This document shows, one piece after another, positions 51,663-63,897 of a stretch of DNA of 64,000 nucleotides. The notes beneath the pieces are model-generated. The model saw nothing but the letters and a program-made list of their open reading frames with translations. It did not search any database and was not told the origin of the DNA. The position numbers and the translations under genes are program-made. The stretch covers positions 56,035-120,034 of the forward strand of contig VWZL01005000.1 in the NCBI GenBank assembly GCA_013396915.1. Reading direction: 5' to 3'. Origin of the DNA: Stercorarius parasiticus. Lineage: Eukaryota; Chordata; Aves; Charadriiformes; Stercorariidae. How positions within the stretch are numbered: the first letter of the stretch is position 1; each line of letters starts with the position of its first letter.

Positions 51663-52018
51663 TGTGTGAGAAATGACCAAACAGCGCCGTTGCATGGAGG
51701 GGAGCACTGGCGCCACTTTGGAAGGTGCAGTGTTACAAGACCAGCAGTGCCTAGGTAATCATTTCAGAGGTACCAAATTTGGTAGCGAAACTGGGACCAC
51801 TAAGGGAAGAAGTAATTGGAGTGGTTTGTTAATTTTGGTCCAGAGAAAAGGAGGTAGAAGGGTGGTGAAAAAAGAGGATCAAGGGAAGAAGGGTAAGGTA
51901 TGCGACCAGGTGCTGTCTGGGGGTTCCTGTTGGGCAGCTTGTGCTTGATCATCGCTGCTGGAGTGTGACAATAGACTAAACCTGTTAAGACAATAAAATA
52001 CAAGCCAAACCTACTTCA
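51663..52018 (+). mobile_element. Possible LTR-like element
   Basis: A locally GC-richer patch in an AT-rich intron. It starts after a purine run 'aaaggggga' (51652-51660), resembling a polypurine tract, and contains 'aataaaata' near its right end, compatible with an LTR polyadenylation signal. A primer-binding-like 'tggtagcgaaactgggacc' lies at 51780-51798, but its internal position does not fit a simple LTR. No coding remnant was recognised and no terminal duplication was found. This is a suggestion only. Confidence 0.25.
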
Positions 52019-53277
52019 GCTGCCAGGAGGACTTAGGGGAGGAGGGCTTCCTTGGCTGGCAAGGGGGCACCTCGGTGGGTGGATTAAGAATCCTGTTATC
52101 ACTATTTTAGTGCCTCTTCCAGGCTGTTTTGGGAGCCACCACTCCATAACAGGATGGGTATCGAAATACCTGATTTATGGTGCCTCTGGTCATTCACTGC
52201 CAATACTGTTAGACTGGGTGATAGTTCTTGCTTTTGGCAGTCATTGGGAACTTGTAATATTAGAATTGTATCTTATCTGCTTTTGTAGACTGGAAAATTG
52301 GACTAGTAAAATAGACTAGTAACTAAAAGATGGACTAGTAAATCAGATTAATGTATCAGTCTTCTGCTTGCTGTGGGAAAAATGCTAAAGATGCTATGAG
52401 CTAAAACTGTATGGATTTACAAATTTGCCTTTTAGTTGCAACACTGTTCTTGATCTCAGACATCTATTATGAAGCTGTTTCTATTCTTTAGAATGCAAAG
52501 ATTTTGTTTTAACTTGAACTTCTTGGATAAACATCTATTTAAGGCCAAATATCAAGATATTCTAAAGATGATCACTTAATACCACCATAACGTAATAATT
52601 TCTCTCTTCGGCAATTTCTGTGTCCTTCATTCTGCTGCTCACCATCTCCCCTCTCCTCATCCTCAAAAACTAGTCCCTCAAAGCTATTGCTATAAAGAAC
52701 CAGTCCCCGAGAGCCAAAAAGCCCATTCCAAATAGCAATGTACTCAGACATTTGTTATGTTTTGAAGTAGCAGACAGTTTTTCATCTTTTCCTGATGTAA
52801 AAAAAAAAAAAAATTAAAAAAAATCCTATTTCTTGGTTTTTACTTCAGTAGTGTCCATCTGCTTTTCTTTGAAATGCTCCTTATTGCAGGTATTCTTGGG
52901 TTTTCTTCAGAATCCATTAGTGTATTTTTTTCCATTGTTCATGACATCCCATAACTCTTTTACTTTAGAAATGCTTTTTGTTTTCTGTCCTCAGTGTATG
53001 AGCAGCCTGTCTCTCTGCTGTTGCATTTAATGCACCTCTGTGCCCAAGCCTAGGCTTTTATTGGGAATGGACAATCCTGGGTGCCATTTCCTATTTAGTG
53101 TCAGTGAAATTCGGGAGTCATGTAATGTCAGAGAATTTTAGTTGCTTGTTACATCTCTTTCCCATTGAATCCCTTGTGTTTGCAGTGACAGCATACTCAT
53201 GATGAAGTATATTTATTGTGCCAACGTGTGATACAATTTAAACCTCACGCTCTCTCTGAATCAGTGTTTATAGTCTT

Positions 53278-53728
53278 GGTGTGGTTTAACCCCAGCTGGC
53301 AACTAAGCACCACGCGACTGCTCGCTTACTCCCCTCCCTGGTGGGGTGGAGAAGAGAATCATAAGAGTAAAAGAGAAAATCAGTTGGGTTGAGATAAAAA
53401 CAGTTTAATAAGTAAAACAAAAGCTGCGCATGCAAGCAAAGCAAAACAAGGAATTCATTCATCACTTCCCACTGGCAGGCAGGTGTTCAGTCATCTCCCA
53501 GAAAGAAAGGGTCCATCATGTATAACAGTAACTTGGGAAGACAAACACTGTAACTCTGAATGTCCCCCTCTTCCTCCTCCTTCCCCCAGCTTTTAATGCT
53601 GACCATGATGTCACATGGTTTGGAATATCCCTTTAGTCAGTTGGGGTCAGCTGTCCTGGCTGTGTACCCTCTCAACCTCTTGTGCACTCTCAGCCCATTC
53701 ACTGGTGGGGTGATGTGAGAGGCAGAAT
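53278..53728 (-). mobile_element. Endogenous retrovirus LTR fragment (reverse)
   Basis: Recognised as an avian ERV LTR, probably of the ERVL-like class, lying antisense to the gene. On the + strand it starts 'tggtttaaccccagctgg' (the LTR 3' end), followed by 'agcaccacgcgactgctcgc', 'tgagataaaaacagtttaa' (containing the reversed ATTAAA-type polyadenylation signal), and 'tttggaatatccctttagtc'. The TATA-like segment is reversed at about 53591-53600. The 5' part of U3 is missing. No internal retroviral genes are present, so this is a solo LTR that was later truncated, and it encodes nothing. Confidence 0.8.
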
Positions 53729-53863
53729 AAGGGAGGAATTTATTGGGATATCACCAGATTTCTTGGAGTTACATGTATAAGTGTGCTTTTGTGCTTTCTC
53801 CACCCGTGCATATTTAGTGTGCAGAAGTACTGTGAGCTTCCTAACTAATATTTTTTGAAAGCA

Positions 53864-54128
53864 CAGAATCATAAAATCATCTAGGTTGGAAGGGACCTTT
53901 AAGATCATCGAGTTCAACCATCAACCTAACACTGCTAAAACCACCACTAAACCATGTCCCTAAGCACCGCATCTACCTGTCTCTTAAATGTCTCCAGGGA
54001 TGGCGATTCCACCACTTCTTGTGGCAGCATGTTCCACTGTTTGATAAACCTTTTGGTGAAGAAATTTTTCCTAATACCCATCCTAAAGCTCCCCTGGTGT
54101 AACTTGAGACGGCTTCCTCTTTTTCTGT
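53864..54128 (-). mobile_element. CR1 3'-end fragment (reverse)
   Basis: The 3' terminus is at the left ('agaatcataaaatcatctag', then 'ggttggaagggaccttta'). Reading on the minus strand it runs into the RT C-terminus; the + strand complement includes 'ccaccacttcttgtggcagc'. It resembles the copy at 1-512 in the UTR part (ggtggttttagcagtgttag). It lies 136 bases after the LTR fragment. Confidence 0.95.
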
Positions 54129-57100
54129 TGCTTTTGGTTTTTTTTTAAAGTACAGCTCTGTTTTAAAGGTCGTACCACTTTTTGGTTAATAATTTAAGGT
54201 TTTCTTAACTGTACAGTGGATGCTATGGACCAGCAATGAAGACAGCTGTGGAATTTCGGTTGATGATTTGGTGAAAGATACAGCTGAAATATATAGGGAT
54301 GAGGGCCAAAAAGGAGGGAAATAAGGAAAAAGGAAGTCTGGAGACAAGGGTGAAATGGATAAATGGGACTCAGGAGTGATCTGTAAATAGGAAGTAAAGG
54401 TTAGGCAATTAGTGTTAAAAGAGATGAAGGTTTTCTTTTGGTTTTGTAGTCATGCTACTATCAAGGAATCTTGGTATAAGAGCGAACTTCGTCATTGTTA
54501 CTACTACTTTGTGTGTACCTCTGTAGATGCTCCTTCTGAGGTACCTCTGTGCTTACAGAAGGGGAAGTAAAAAGAGTTTGGTGCTTTGCCGTATCTAGAT
54601 CTTCTCTGAACCTCTCAGTCTGCCAGTTTGGGTTTCCCTGACCAAAGCTCCCTTGAGTTTTTTGGTTTGGAGTTTGGACCATAAATTGAACTTAAATTTG
54701 TTTCTGCCTGATACTGTATGTTTTTATTTCCATATTTAAGAGCAGGCAATGATCTGCATATGACAATTAATAACGAGGGAGGGGATGTGTGAAGAATTGT
54801 TGCTGTAAATGATCAGCATGTTGGCTAGGGATGGACTGTAAATAAGAAAGAAAAAATGTAATCAGTTATAGTATATTTAATCTTACTGTTGTTGTAGACA
54901 TGATGGATAGGCTACACGTACAAGGAAGTACGGGACTGAGGAATCTTTTGTTTGCTGGAAATCAAATAAGTCACTTCATATTTGGTGTGTTCTTATACTT
55001 TTTCCTTCAATATTTGGCATTCTATTCTTTGGATTGCCCAAGGTATATGACTGAATTTGTCTTTGCTCATGCTCAATATAATCTTCCTAAATGGTTAGGT
55101 ATTGTACTGCTTTGGTACACTTACACAGTTAGATGTGTCTAAATATAGTTTGTACTGACAGAACTTTTATGTACTCTTGCTTTAACAAGCTGTCACCTTC
55201 ACATCCTTGTATTTCTTCTTCTACAGGAAAGATATAAATTAGTTCATTTAAAAGCAAAACTACAGAACAAACCACGTCTTTAAGTCAAAAACATATTAGG
55301 AAATATATTTTTTTTCATTTTTTTTCCCCTGTGTCAGGGTATTTTGACTTTTTCAGGGGGTTGAAGTGTTGTAGAAAAGAAAAGGTTCTATTAATGAAAC
55401 TTATTTTTGTCAAATACAATAGTATTTTAAAGCTTATAGACGAAAGACAGTTTCGCTGGTGTTATATGAAAGTCGTCCTTTTTCTTTAGACTAGATTCAA
55501 GACTTGATAGACACATTCACTTTGATATGATGGCCTTTTAACATCTTCCTTCTTAATATCTGTTCTTTTTCTCTGCTTTTCGGAGTTTTTGCTGTGTTTT
55601 GATCCTAATACAGCATCTGGTCACTGTTTTGCTTGGATTTTGGTGACGTAGCCTCACTGTTCCCAGTGAGATCCCTGTGCAGTCGCTGGTGTGTTGGCTG
55701 AGCCTGCTGCCCAAAGTGAGAGGGAAAACATCACTTGTTGAGTGTGTATGTCCAGTCCTGTAAAGGTTTTCTTACTTGAACAGTTGTTGGTAAGCCCATG
55801 TTGGTTTGGAATAGTCATGACTGGTTTGAAGTGACCACACTGAAACCACTCATCTGCCTATGACCACAACAATCTTTCATTTCTGCTTCCTGCCAATTTT
55901 CCTCTCTCTGTATTTTCTATAAGAAAAAAGAGATGGAAGTAAAATTCATCCAGCTGGATTTTTTTTGGCCAGGATTTACTTAACTTCACATTAATGCTGT
56001 CATCTCATTTTAAGACAAAACAGATTTTGCAAGTATCATTTTTGCTAGCATGTATCTAAAGTAAAAAGCATCTTAATGATCAATTAACTTCATACGGCAA
56101 ACTCCAGGTTGCTAAAGCTTTTTGTTTGCTTTAATTGATGCTTCTTTGAGAAATTTTATTTGCCAATTACAAATATTTTTTCTTTTTTTGTATTAACTAT
56201 CACCAATACACTTTTTAAATCAGATTCCTTTTTCTTGGAATACATTATATATTTTTTAAATATTGTACTGGTTTCAGTGGACTATGTTCTCAATCCTGGT
56301 TAAAAATAGTCGCAAAAGTGTCTAGAAATAAATTGTTCTATGTTAACATACCAACCTAACATGACAGTTTGCATTTCTTGATACTGTAGATGCACATTTC
56401 TTTCAAAGTAGAAGGAGGGTGGGGGTGGGAGGATGAAGACAGATGTCGCTAATAGGAGTCCTTGTCTTAACAAAAACCAAAGAGTATATGCGTCTGTAAA
56501 TGGCTGAAGTTGGTCAGTTGTGGTGTTCACTCACAAAGTTCTTCTAATTCTTTTCTTTGGTGCTTTATTTTCTAGGAGTGGGTAGATAGACAGAATGTTT
56601 TTAAAGTCTTTGTTGAAGTGTAGAATTTGGAAAATATAGGTATATGATAGAGACCAAATTAGCTGGAACATACGTGGTTGATTCAAATATATATAATTAA
56701 TTTGAATAAGTATATACGTAGTAAAATGTAGAATTTTTGTTGTTCTGTATTCTTTGTCTGGTTGATTGTTTAAACTTGGGCAGTTCTAATTTTCTACTCG
56801 GAGTAAGAAGAGAAAGAGCTACAAGTAGCTATCTCATAAAACCATTGTTTCTTAGGGACACTGTTAAGCATCTTTTGTCTTTACATTTTTCATAATTTTT
56901 TTATAACTTTTTTCACATGGTAGACAGCTTTCACACAAAAAGGTGTGAAGCCCCACAGATTGGTTTAGCTGGGTATGGTATCTGACAAGCAGCTTTCAAG
57001 AGAAAGGAGTACAACATGAAGAATGAGAATATGGCATGGGATTAAATTCGAGCATTTAGACGTAAAGTATCATTCTGTTTCTGTAACTGCGAATCTCATT

Positions 57101-57427
57101 TTTAATTAGGATCTGTGTAAGCATATTATACGATAAGTCTGAGTATCTCTTGCATGTTAATATGAGGCATGTATACTAAAAAGTAATGCTGAGAAATACT
57201 CCAGAGTTACCTTATCACACTCAGTACCTATTATCATAGGTATTGCTATGGATAGTAATTATCTGGTATCCTATAATTTCTTAGAATTGCCATGTAATTA
57301 TGATTTCATTGGAATATAATAAGACAGGATCATTGTTGTAAACAACTTTGTGCTAATTTGAATATATCTGTGTATATTAATTGATAATAGTTTCATTAGT
57401 TCTCATGAAATGCTTCTCTTTTAACAG

Positions 57428-57498
57428 AAGAATTACGGAAATTGAGCTGGTCTGGCATTCCCAAACGGGTTCGTCCAATTGCATGGAAGCTTCTCTCA
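57428..57498 (+). CDS. TBC1D22A: TBC1D22A coding exon 5 (start of TBC domain)
   Basis: A 71-base exon completing a Glu codon (G+AA) and encoding EELRKLSWSGIPKRVRP, then IAWKLLS (residues 214-237). The W-S-G-I-P-x-x-V-R-P-x-x-W-K-L-L pattern is the conserved first motif of TBC domains, where GAP folds begin. The acceptor is taacag and the donor TCA|gtaagt (phase 0). It is separated from exon 4 by 24.5 kb. Confidence 0.96.
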
Positions 57499-59056
57499 GT
57501 AAGTTGTATTTTTTTTTTTTCTTCTTCCTTTGCATTTAGTAGTAATAGTTTTTTCAAGCATTGCAAATAATTTTGCTGGAGTTGTAATCCATCAGTGATA
57601 TTTGAAAATATTGTGTCTTGTTGCTGAATTGTAATGAAACTTCTGTTCTTTTGCTCAATTTCAAGATTAATTTGTCAAACTGAAAGGAGGGGAATGAGTA
57701 GTAGTAGTAAATCATGTCAGCTGTATATCTGTATTTTTCAGCCTGGCTTTCTATGAAAGAAAGGCTTATGTGATAACAGTGGCCTCTTTCAACCGATTTT
57801 GATGGAATGGTGGAGAGTTCAAAGCCAAGTGCATTCTTACAGTTTTCTGGAAAATAGGCACACAGAAGAGGAAACGAAGCCTATCGGTGTCTTACGAAAG
57901 GCCTCATTCTGACTTCACATTAAAGTAACTACAAGAAAGGATTAACACTGTACTGAAGAAAAGCTGTGATAGGATCTTATGGGGTTTTTTGCTGATTTTT
58001 CTGTAGTGGTTTAAGACTAACAAATCTGAACTGCTTTGGTCGGTTACCTTGTGGCATTGGCTCTCCCGATGTCAGACCTGCGAGTCAGTTCAGGGAGACA
58101 AGCTAATTAAAAAGCTAATCGCTTTTTTGTAGTGTGAGGTTTTTGGCTGGCTGAGCTCCCTGAACTTTGCCCGGTGGTCAGAGGATTTTGCAAGGGCAGT
58201 AGCTTGGGGGAGTGGGTTGGCTGAAATACCACGGAACAGCACACGAAGGTGCTTGAGTTGGGCATCAGAGACAAGCTTGTGGGAATCTGGGATTCAGTGG
58301 GTTTGGTGTTAACTGGAGTTTTTTAATCTGTTTGCAGTATGTTTAACAAGGTTCTCCTGCAAAAATACAATGTATTCCTTGTAGGAGTATTTTTCATGTC
58401 AATCTTTTCAACTATAATGCTTGCAATAGCAAACAGTTGTGCGTTTTAGCTGTTGTTTGTCTGCCTGTGGTTGGGAAAAGAACTCGTGAAGATGTTTGTA
58501 TTAAAAAGAAGCAAAAATCTCATTCTGTCTACTCTCCAGAGGCTGTGAAAGACACTTTATCAGCAATTCTTCATGCATTTAAGAACTGTTTAAAATTCTG
58601 AGTTATACACGCAACAGTTTAACGCTACTGAATTTTTCAGAGAGTAGACTTAAATAGCTTTGCTTTTTATAGAATAATTCAGCGGGGAATGCTTCAGACT
58701 GAGACTGATTTCCAGTGACTGAAAGAGTGTCTCTTGCTGATGAGTTATACTAAATTTGCAGCTTAGTTCCTTCTAATGCTAAATGCAGATGTAGCTTCTT
58801 AATGGTGGATATTCAAATATCCTACTGTAATTGAAATTAAATGCAGTGTACAATTTATTTTAGTTCTGTTTCCAAAGTTGTAGTCTGAAATTTTGGTAGT
58901 GAAAAGAGCATTTCTTTTTTTTTTCCCCTCTTGAAGTTTAGGATGCCTGTTTCAAAACACTCAAAGTTAGGAAAAAAAATAAATCTAACTCAAAGTTGAC
59001 TGTAAAACACAGTAAGCTAAAGCATAAGGACAGCTTAAGTTCTGAATCTGGTTTGG

Positions 59057-59089
59057 ATTCTCTAAACCTGACTGACAGGTTTAGAGAAT
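59057..59089. repeat. Perfect 14-bp inverted repeat with 5-base loop
   Basis: The left arm attctctaaacctg is the exact reverse complement of the right arm caggtttagagaat, separated by actga. No homology of the flanks to a transposon was recognised. Confidence 0.9.
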
Positions 59090-61143
59090 TGGAATTACGT
59101 GAAAGTTAACTGCAGTCACTTTCTTGCTTTCACATAAGAGCGTGGACTTTCTGTGAGCTTCAGCTTCCTTCCATAAGTTGATTTTAGTTTATTCCTGAGA
59201 TTCCCAGCCTAGAGAATTCCGAAGTGTAGAGTTCTCTTGTTCTGTTGTTATAACCACATCCAGTTCAGGATCCATTCCAGTTCAATTCTTATCTTTGGCT
59301 GTCTTGCCATACCTCCGCAAAGAAACTCTCTTCAGGTTATTTTGCTTTTACTTTAAGAATTAAGTGGATTTTTTTTTATTTTTTGAGTAAGAGACTTCCA
59401 AAATTGTGTGTTGATTTTTTTTTTTCTCGATTTTCTTTTTCTTTCTGTCACTAAATAGCAATATTTTGAAAGTTCTCAGCTTTTATCATGTAATTCTTAT
59501 GATGATTTCTTATCTACTAAGTGGTCCTCAACGCATTTTGGAAACCCAAAGACAAGTAATTTAATAAACATTGCTTTTCTATGCTATAAAGCAGCAGCTT
59601 GTTTCATCTTCTTCCTGAAGTGGTGAAGAAGTAGTGGTTTGAGTATTTGTGGTCGTAAACTCCATGATGCTTTTTTCTAATGGTAATTAGTTTTTAAGTC
59701 ACATTAGTTGTTAAAGCGTGTTACCTGCTGCTAATGCACGTCCCAGGTAAGAGGATGTGATGTAATAGTCTTTCATGCTAAAAGGTGCACTGGAAGCTAT
59801 TGGGGGAAATAAGCATACAAAAGCAAAACTGTTTTTGTTAAAGATCAGTTGCAAAACCAAAGAAGATGAGAAAACCAAAGAAACCAAAGCGTAATTTAGA
59901 GCTGGATATATTTGTTTTGGAATTATTCAGAAGTCTTACTTAAAAAGCCCAAACTATGACTTATTTGGGGAACTGAGTACAATTGGTAGCATCTGAGGCA
60001 GAAGATGATTGTCTTGTTTGTAAAATCAGCGTTGAAGTTGGAATTGTTGAAATATGATTTAAAAAATTGAACAGTTGAGATATTTTTTACATAGGCAGTA
60101 GGTTAACAATGTTAATAGGTGTTTGATGAATACAGTTCTTCAAAGGGAAAGCCTATGAAAAATCAATATAATCAGGGACTGTTGATGTTACTCATGTTTA
60201 CTGGTAACAGTATATAAAAAAATACATGATTTATTTTTAAAATATAGCAAAAAGAGTAGGTATACTGTACCTAAACAGCAAGCAGAACTATTCAGACTCA
60301 CTTCTCTTTTGAATAACAGAATTAAAGATATGGTTGCAAAAGCCTTTGGAGGAAATGAATGAATAAAAGGATTAAACTCTCCACCAATTTATTCCCTGAT
60401 GATATGTTCAAGCCTTTCCAACTTTTAAAAATAAAACCTAATTTGTAGAGCGAACAGGAAACAAGACACGTCCAATTGAAAGATTACTTCAGTCTTTGAA
60501 ACTGAATAATGGCAAAAAGACTTGCTGAGAAAATATTGGTATCCTTCAAACAATCACATTTGATCTCACAAATGAATTCTTTTCTAATGGAACTAAGATA
60601 TCCTACAGGAAAAAAACCTAACTGTTGAGAATAAATGGAGGCAGAGTTCAATATTTAACTTAATACAAAACACTGGGACAGGATATTAAATGTCAGACTG
60701 AGTCTCGAGGCAAAAGTTAAGCTGGTGCAATTTAAAGTACCTGGAACCAGATGCAAGTCAGTACATCTTAAAAGATACAGTTTTGCCAAAGCAAGTACCT
60801 CTTAAGGTAGCTGGAATGTAATGTGGTTTGTACTTATTCTGTTGTCTTAAACTAAGACATTAAAATATATGGGAATAACATTTAAAATGATTTTAATATA
60901 GAGATATTTTCAAAAATCTATTGATGTTTAGTATTTTTTATTTTTCCGTACATGTTAAGCAAAACAGAAATTAAAGAAATGGGATGTGATGTTGGATTGT
61001 TGCAGGAGAGTAATGGAACCTATATACCTATTTTTAGAGTGTTCAATTTTATTGTATATTTAGCAATTTTAGCATGTCAAGTTTACCCATTCCATTTTTG
61101 CTTTTAGTGTTTAGGACTGAATAAGAAAGTTGTTTTTGTAGTT

Positions 61144-61157
61144 NNNNNNNNNNNNNN
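61144..61157. other. Assembly gap (14 n)
   Basis: Fourteen unresolved bases in intron 5; the true gap size is unknown. Confidence 0.99.
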
Positions 61158-62692
61158 CATTTTATTAGTTACTTGCTGTGGCTATGGCTCATTGTATAAG
61201 TGCGAATATATGCTGCACTCCTAGTATAGCGGTTTTTTTTTAATGTTATGAGGATTTTTTTTTTTTAAGGAAACTCAAATCTGACATAAGTTTGATTTCT
61301 CTGTTTTACTAATTACCATTAGTATGGTGATAGCTGTTATTGTGTAAGGAGACCTTTTGTAATATTGGCAAGAAATGTTTTAATTTGACTTGACTACTGA
61401 ATAATACATTTATTAGTTTTTCTTATATTGTCTCGTATGTCCAATCTCTTTCAAAGCCATCTATCTTTAGAATTATTCTTATGCAACGTATTTTTTCAGG
61501 ACTGCCATGTATGTGAAATATGAAGTAGCTTTCTTTTTTGCAGTGTTACGGGATGCTGGTGTTGATTATTTGAAGTCAAGCTGCTTACAAACAAGCATTA
61601 ACTATTTCTGAATGTTCAGGAAACTTTTTGGTAGCCAGTTACATGAATAGTGATGTTTCTAATAAGTGAACTTTATATATAAACTGAACATTTAGTAACT
61701 TTCATCACATTTCCTGTCATAAAATGCTGTAATAGTAACCCAAGCTTGTTTTTTAAATGGAAAGTAGGCTGAGATGCCAGAAATGGGAATCAAACTGGAC
61801 AAAAGAAAATGAGAATGGAATTGGTTTTTCGGGGGGAAAGATTGGGATTTTCACATATATGTGAATGAGTTCAAGGAAGATCCATTCAGATGTATTTTCT
61901 ACTTAATGCAACACTGTATAATCCTGCATATCTGAAACATGACTTCCTTAGTGTGTCCGTACCTTATGGAAAATAAGATACTACTTATAAATTGCCTTTG
62001 GGAAACAACTAAGGAAATGTATCGTTAGTGTTCTTACATCTAAGAGCCCAGTCACTGGTGCTGTTGAATCTTTTTCTGTGATGAAACTTTTAATCATCTG
62101 CTGAGGTGAAATGAAAGCTTAAAAATATTTTTTTTTCCTCATCTGAAACAGTGAAATAAAGGAGCTAGACTGTTTTTAAAGCTTTTGAATTAATACTCCA
62201 TTGTATTACAAGTTTAACCATAATTTAAACACATTTCCTAATGTATATCATTCCTACTCGAAGGCAACTGAGATAATGTGCTTTTTCTTTAAAAATTTAA
62301 TAAAATTGCTCTGATAATGGCCACATAGGAATGCAGAAATTAATTAACTTGTACAACATTACATTTATCTGAGCTTATTTATTTGATCTGTTCACTTTGG
62401 GAGGCAAACATCTTCTTAGAATTCTCGATGAGAAAATGCTTTTTAAAGGTGGAAAAGCTTGTAACTTTTTCTTAAAAAAAAAAAAGCTGATTTTAGTAAG
62501 TTGTTTGTATCTGAACTTTTGTATCAGTTGGAATGCGTAGAAAAATGATTTACTAAAGAATTATCAGATCCATGTAGGACTGCATGGCATTACATCAGTT
62601 TATTAGCTTTCCTGTCACATGGAATCAAATTTCAGTGGTGCTTTTTGTAAAGCAAAGGGTAATATCCTTTTCATTTCACTATTTTTTTTCAG

Positions 62693-62821
62693 GGCTATCT
62701 TCCTGCAAATGCGGACCGAAGAGAAAGCACTTTAAAAAGAAAACGCAAAGAGTATTTTGCATTTGTTGAACAATACTATGATTCCAGAAATGATGAAAAC
62801 CACCAAGATACCTATAGACAG
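62693..62821 (+). CDS. TBC1D22A: TBC1D22A coding exon 6 (TBC domain)
   Basis: A 129-base, phase-0 exon encoding residues 238-280. It starts GYLPANADRRESTLKRKRKE and continues YFAFVEQYYDSRNDENHQD, then TYRQ. This basic/aromatic segment lies between the first TBC motif and the arginine-finger helix, and is almost identical to both human TBC1D22 paralogues at its C-terminal end. The acceptor is tttttcag and the donor CAG|gtaaaa. Confidence 0.96.
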
Positions 62822-63834
62822 GTAAAACACCTGTTGAAGTGACTTCTACCTATAAGACATCTGTTAAAGAAATTAAAGAGATTATTTTTCAAGTTTGCTA
62901 CTACTTTTCTCTGTTTCTTTAATCTTATTTGATAGACAGCTCTCTAATAATTTTTTTCATACATTTCAGAAGCAAAAATATGAAATATTTTGGTCTGAAA
63001 CTCAAAATAGTGAATTTTTTTTTTAATGTCAGTTTTAGTCATGCCATGTGGCACTGACATTTGGTGCTGCCATGGTTTTTCATTTAAGAATAGCAGGGTT
63101 TTCAAATCTTCCATCTCCTGCGCAGATCCTCCTTCAAATTATGAGGATGGTACAGGCAAAGTATAACAGTGACTGTTTCTTACTGGTTCCGTATTTCTGC
63201 TTAAGAAGTTGAAACTGTGTATGGTATGCAATAAACAGGTGTGTCAAACTTTCTTGCCCACCCAGATAAGCAGATAACTTTTCTTCAAGTTTTATATTAA
63301 AATGAATAGTTTGTATTGCCAAGTATAGACTAAGCAATCCTACTTTAGTCTTCCTTAGGACAGAAGCTGAAATCTTTCTTTCAGCTTCAAGACTCATCTT
63401 TAGTAGCGAGAAATATATATGATAGTGTCAATTGAGCATAACTTTACAGAAGTGTGGTATGTATTTACTCATAATTACCCTGCGGTAATGAGTATTGTCA
63501 ATATGACTATAATTTGCAAACAATCAAAATGTGATATAAGGATCCTAAAATGTGAAAACAAAGTCTGTTTGTGTGTGTATAGTGTGTGTGTGTGTGTATG
63601 TATATATATATATATTTAATTTTGCCTCATTGATAGATTAACAATGACTTAAAGATCTGGCTGTATGTTTTGAAATACAGTAAATCCGTGTTATTCCAAA
63701 AATAGTGATACAATGGCANAGTATACAATGGCATTATAACTAATACTGTAAACCGATAGGATTGTTCTAACTATTGTTGTTTAAAAAGTATGCTGTTAGT
63801 TCCTTTTACAGTGTTCTTCTTTCTGTCTAATTAG
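62822..63834 (+). other. TBC1D22A: TBC1D22A intron 6
   Basis: A 1.0-kb intron with a compound (TG)n/(TA)n microsatellite at 63568-63616 and one unresolved base at 63719. The acceptor is ctgtctaattag. Confidence 0.9.
63568..63616. repeat. Compound (TG)n(TA)n microsatellite
   Basis: Alternating gt units (63571-63597, with one 'at' interruption) pass into ta units (63600-63615). It is probably length-polymorphic. Confidence 0.95.
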
Positions 63835-63897
63835 ATCCATATAGATATTCCACGCATGAGTCCTGAAGTTTTAAGACTTCAGCCCAAAGTAACAGAG
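63835..63897 (+). CDS. TBC1D22A: TBC1D22A coding exon 7 (arginine finger)
   Basis: A 63-base, phase-0 exon encoding residues 281-301, starting I-H-I-D-I-P-R-M-S-P and ending P-K-V-T-E. I-x-x-D-x-x-R is the TBC arginine-finger motif; Arg287 is predicted to reach into the Rab nucleotide pocket for catalysis. The motif is intact, so GAP activity is not ruled out. The usual Thr after the Arg is Met here, as in human TBC1D22A, while TBC1D22B has Thr. The donor is GAG|gtaaga. The next exon (IFERILF in human) is outside the window. Confidence 0.96.

Larger units (their letters stand above)
32973..57427 (+). other. TBC1D22A: TBC1D22A intron 4 (24.5 kb)
   Basis: The longest intron in the window. It holds a fossil RT segment (37440-37690), an inverted pair of CR1 copies (39602-41577), an old CR1-like stretch (49780-50040), a possible LTR-like patch (51663-52018), an ERV LTR fragment (53278-53728) and a CR1 tail (53864-54128). 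Unexplained open frames on the minus strand lie at 36541-36799, 38879-39344 and 43487-43855. The remainder is T-rich unique sequence. The acceptor is ttcttttaacag. Confidence 0.9.
57499..62692 (+). other. TBC1D22A: TBC1D22A intron 5
   Basis: A 5.2-kb AT-rich intron. It contains a perfect 14-bp hairpin (59057-59089), a 16-base palindrome ttcacatatatgtgaa (61850-61865) and an assembly gap of 14 n (61144-61157). No transposon recognised. The acceptor is ctattttttttcag. Confidence 0.9.

Noticed and set aside
61850..61865. 16-base palindrome ttcacatatatgtgaa
   Set aside because: Short AT-rich palindromes are expected by chance in 64 kb; no context supports a function.
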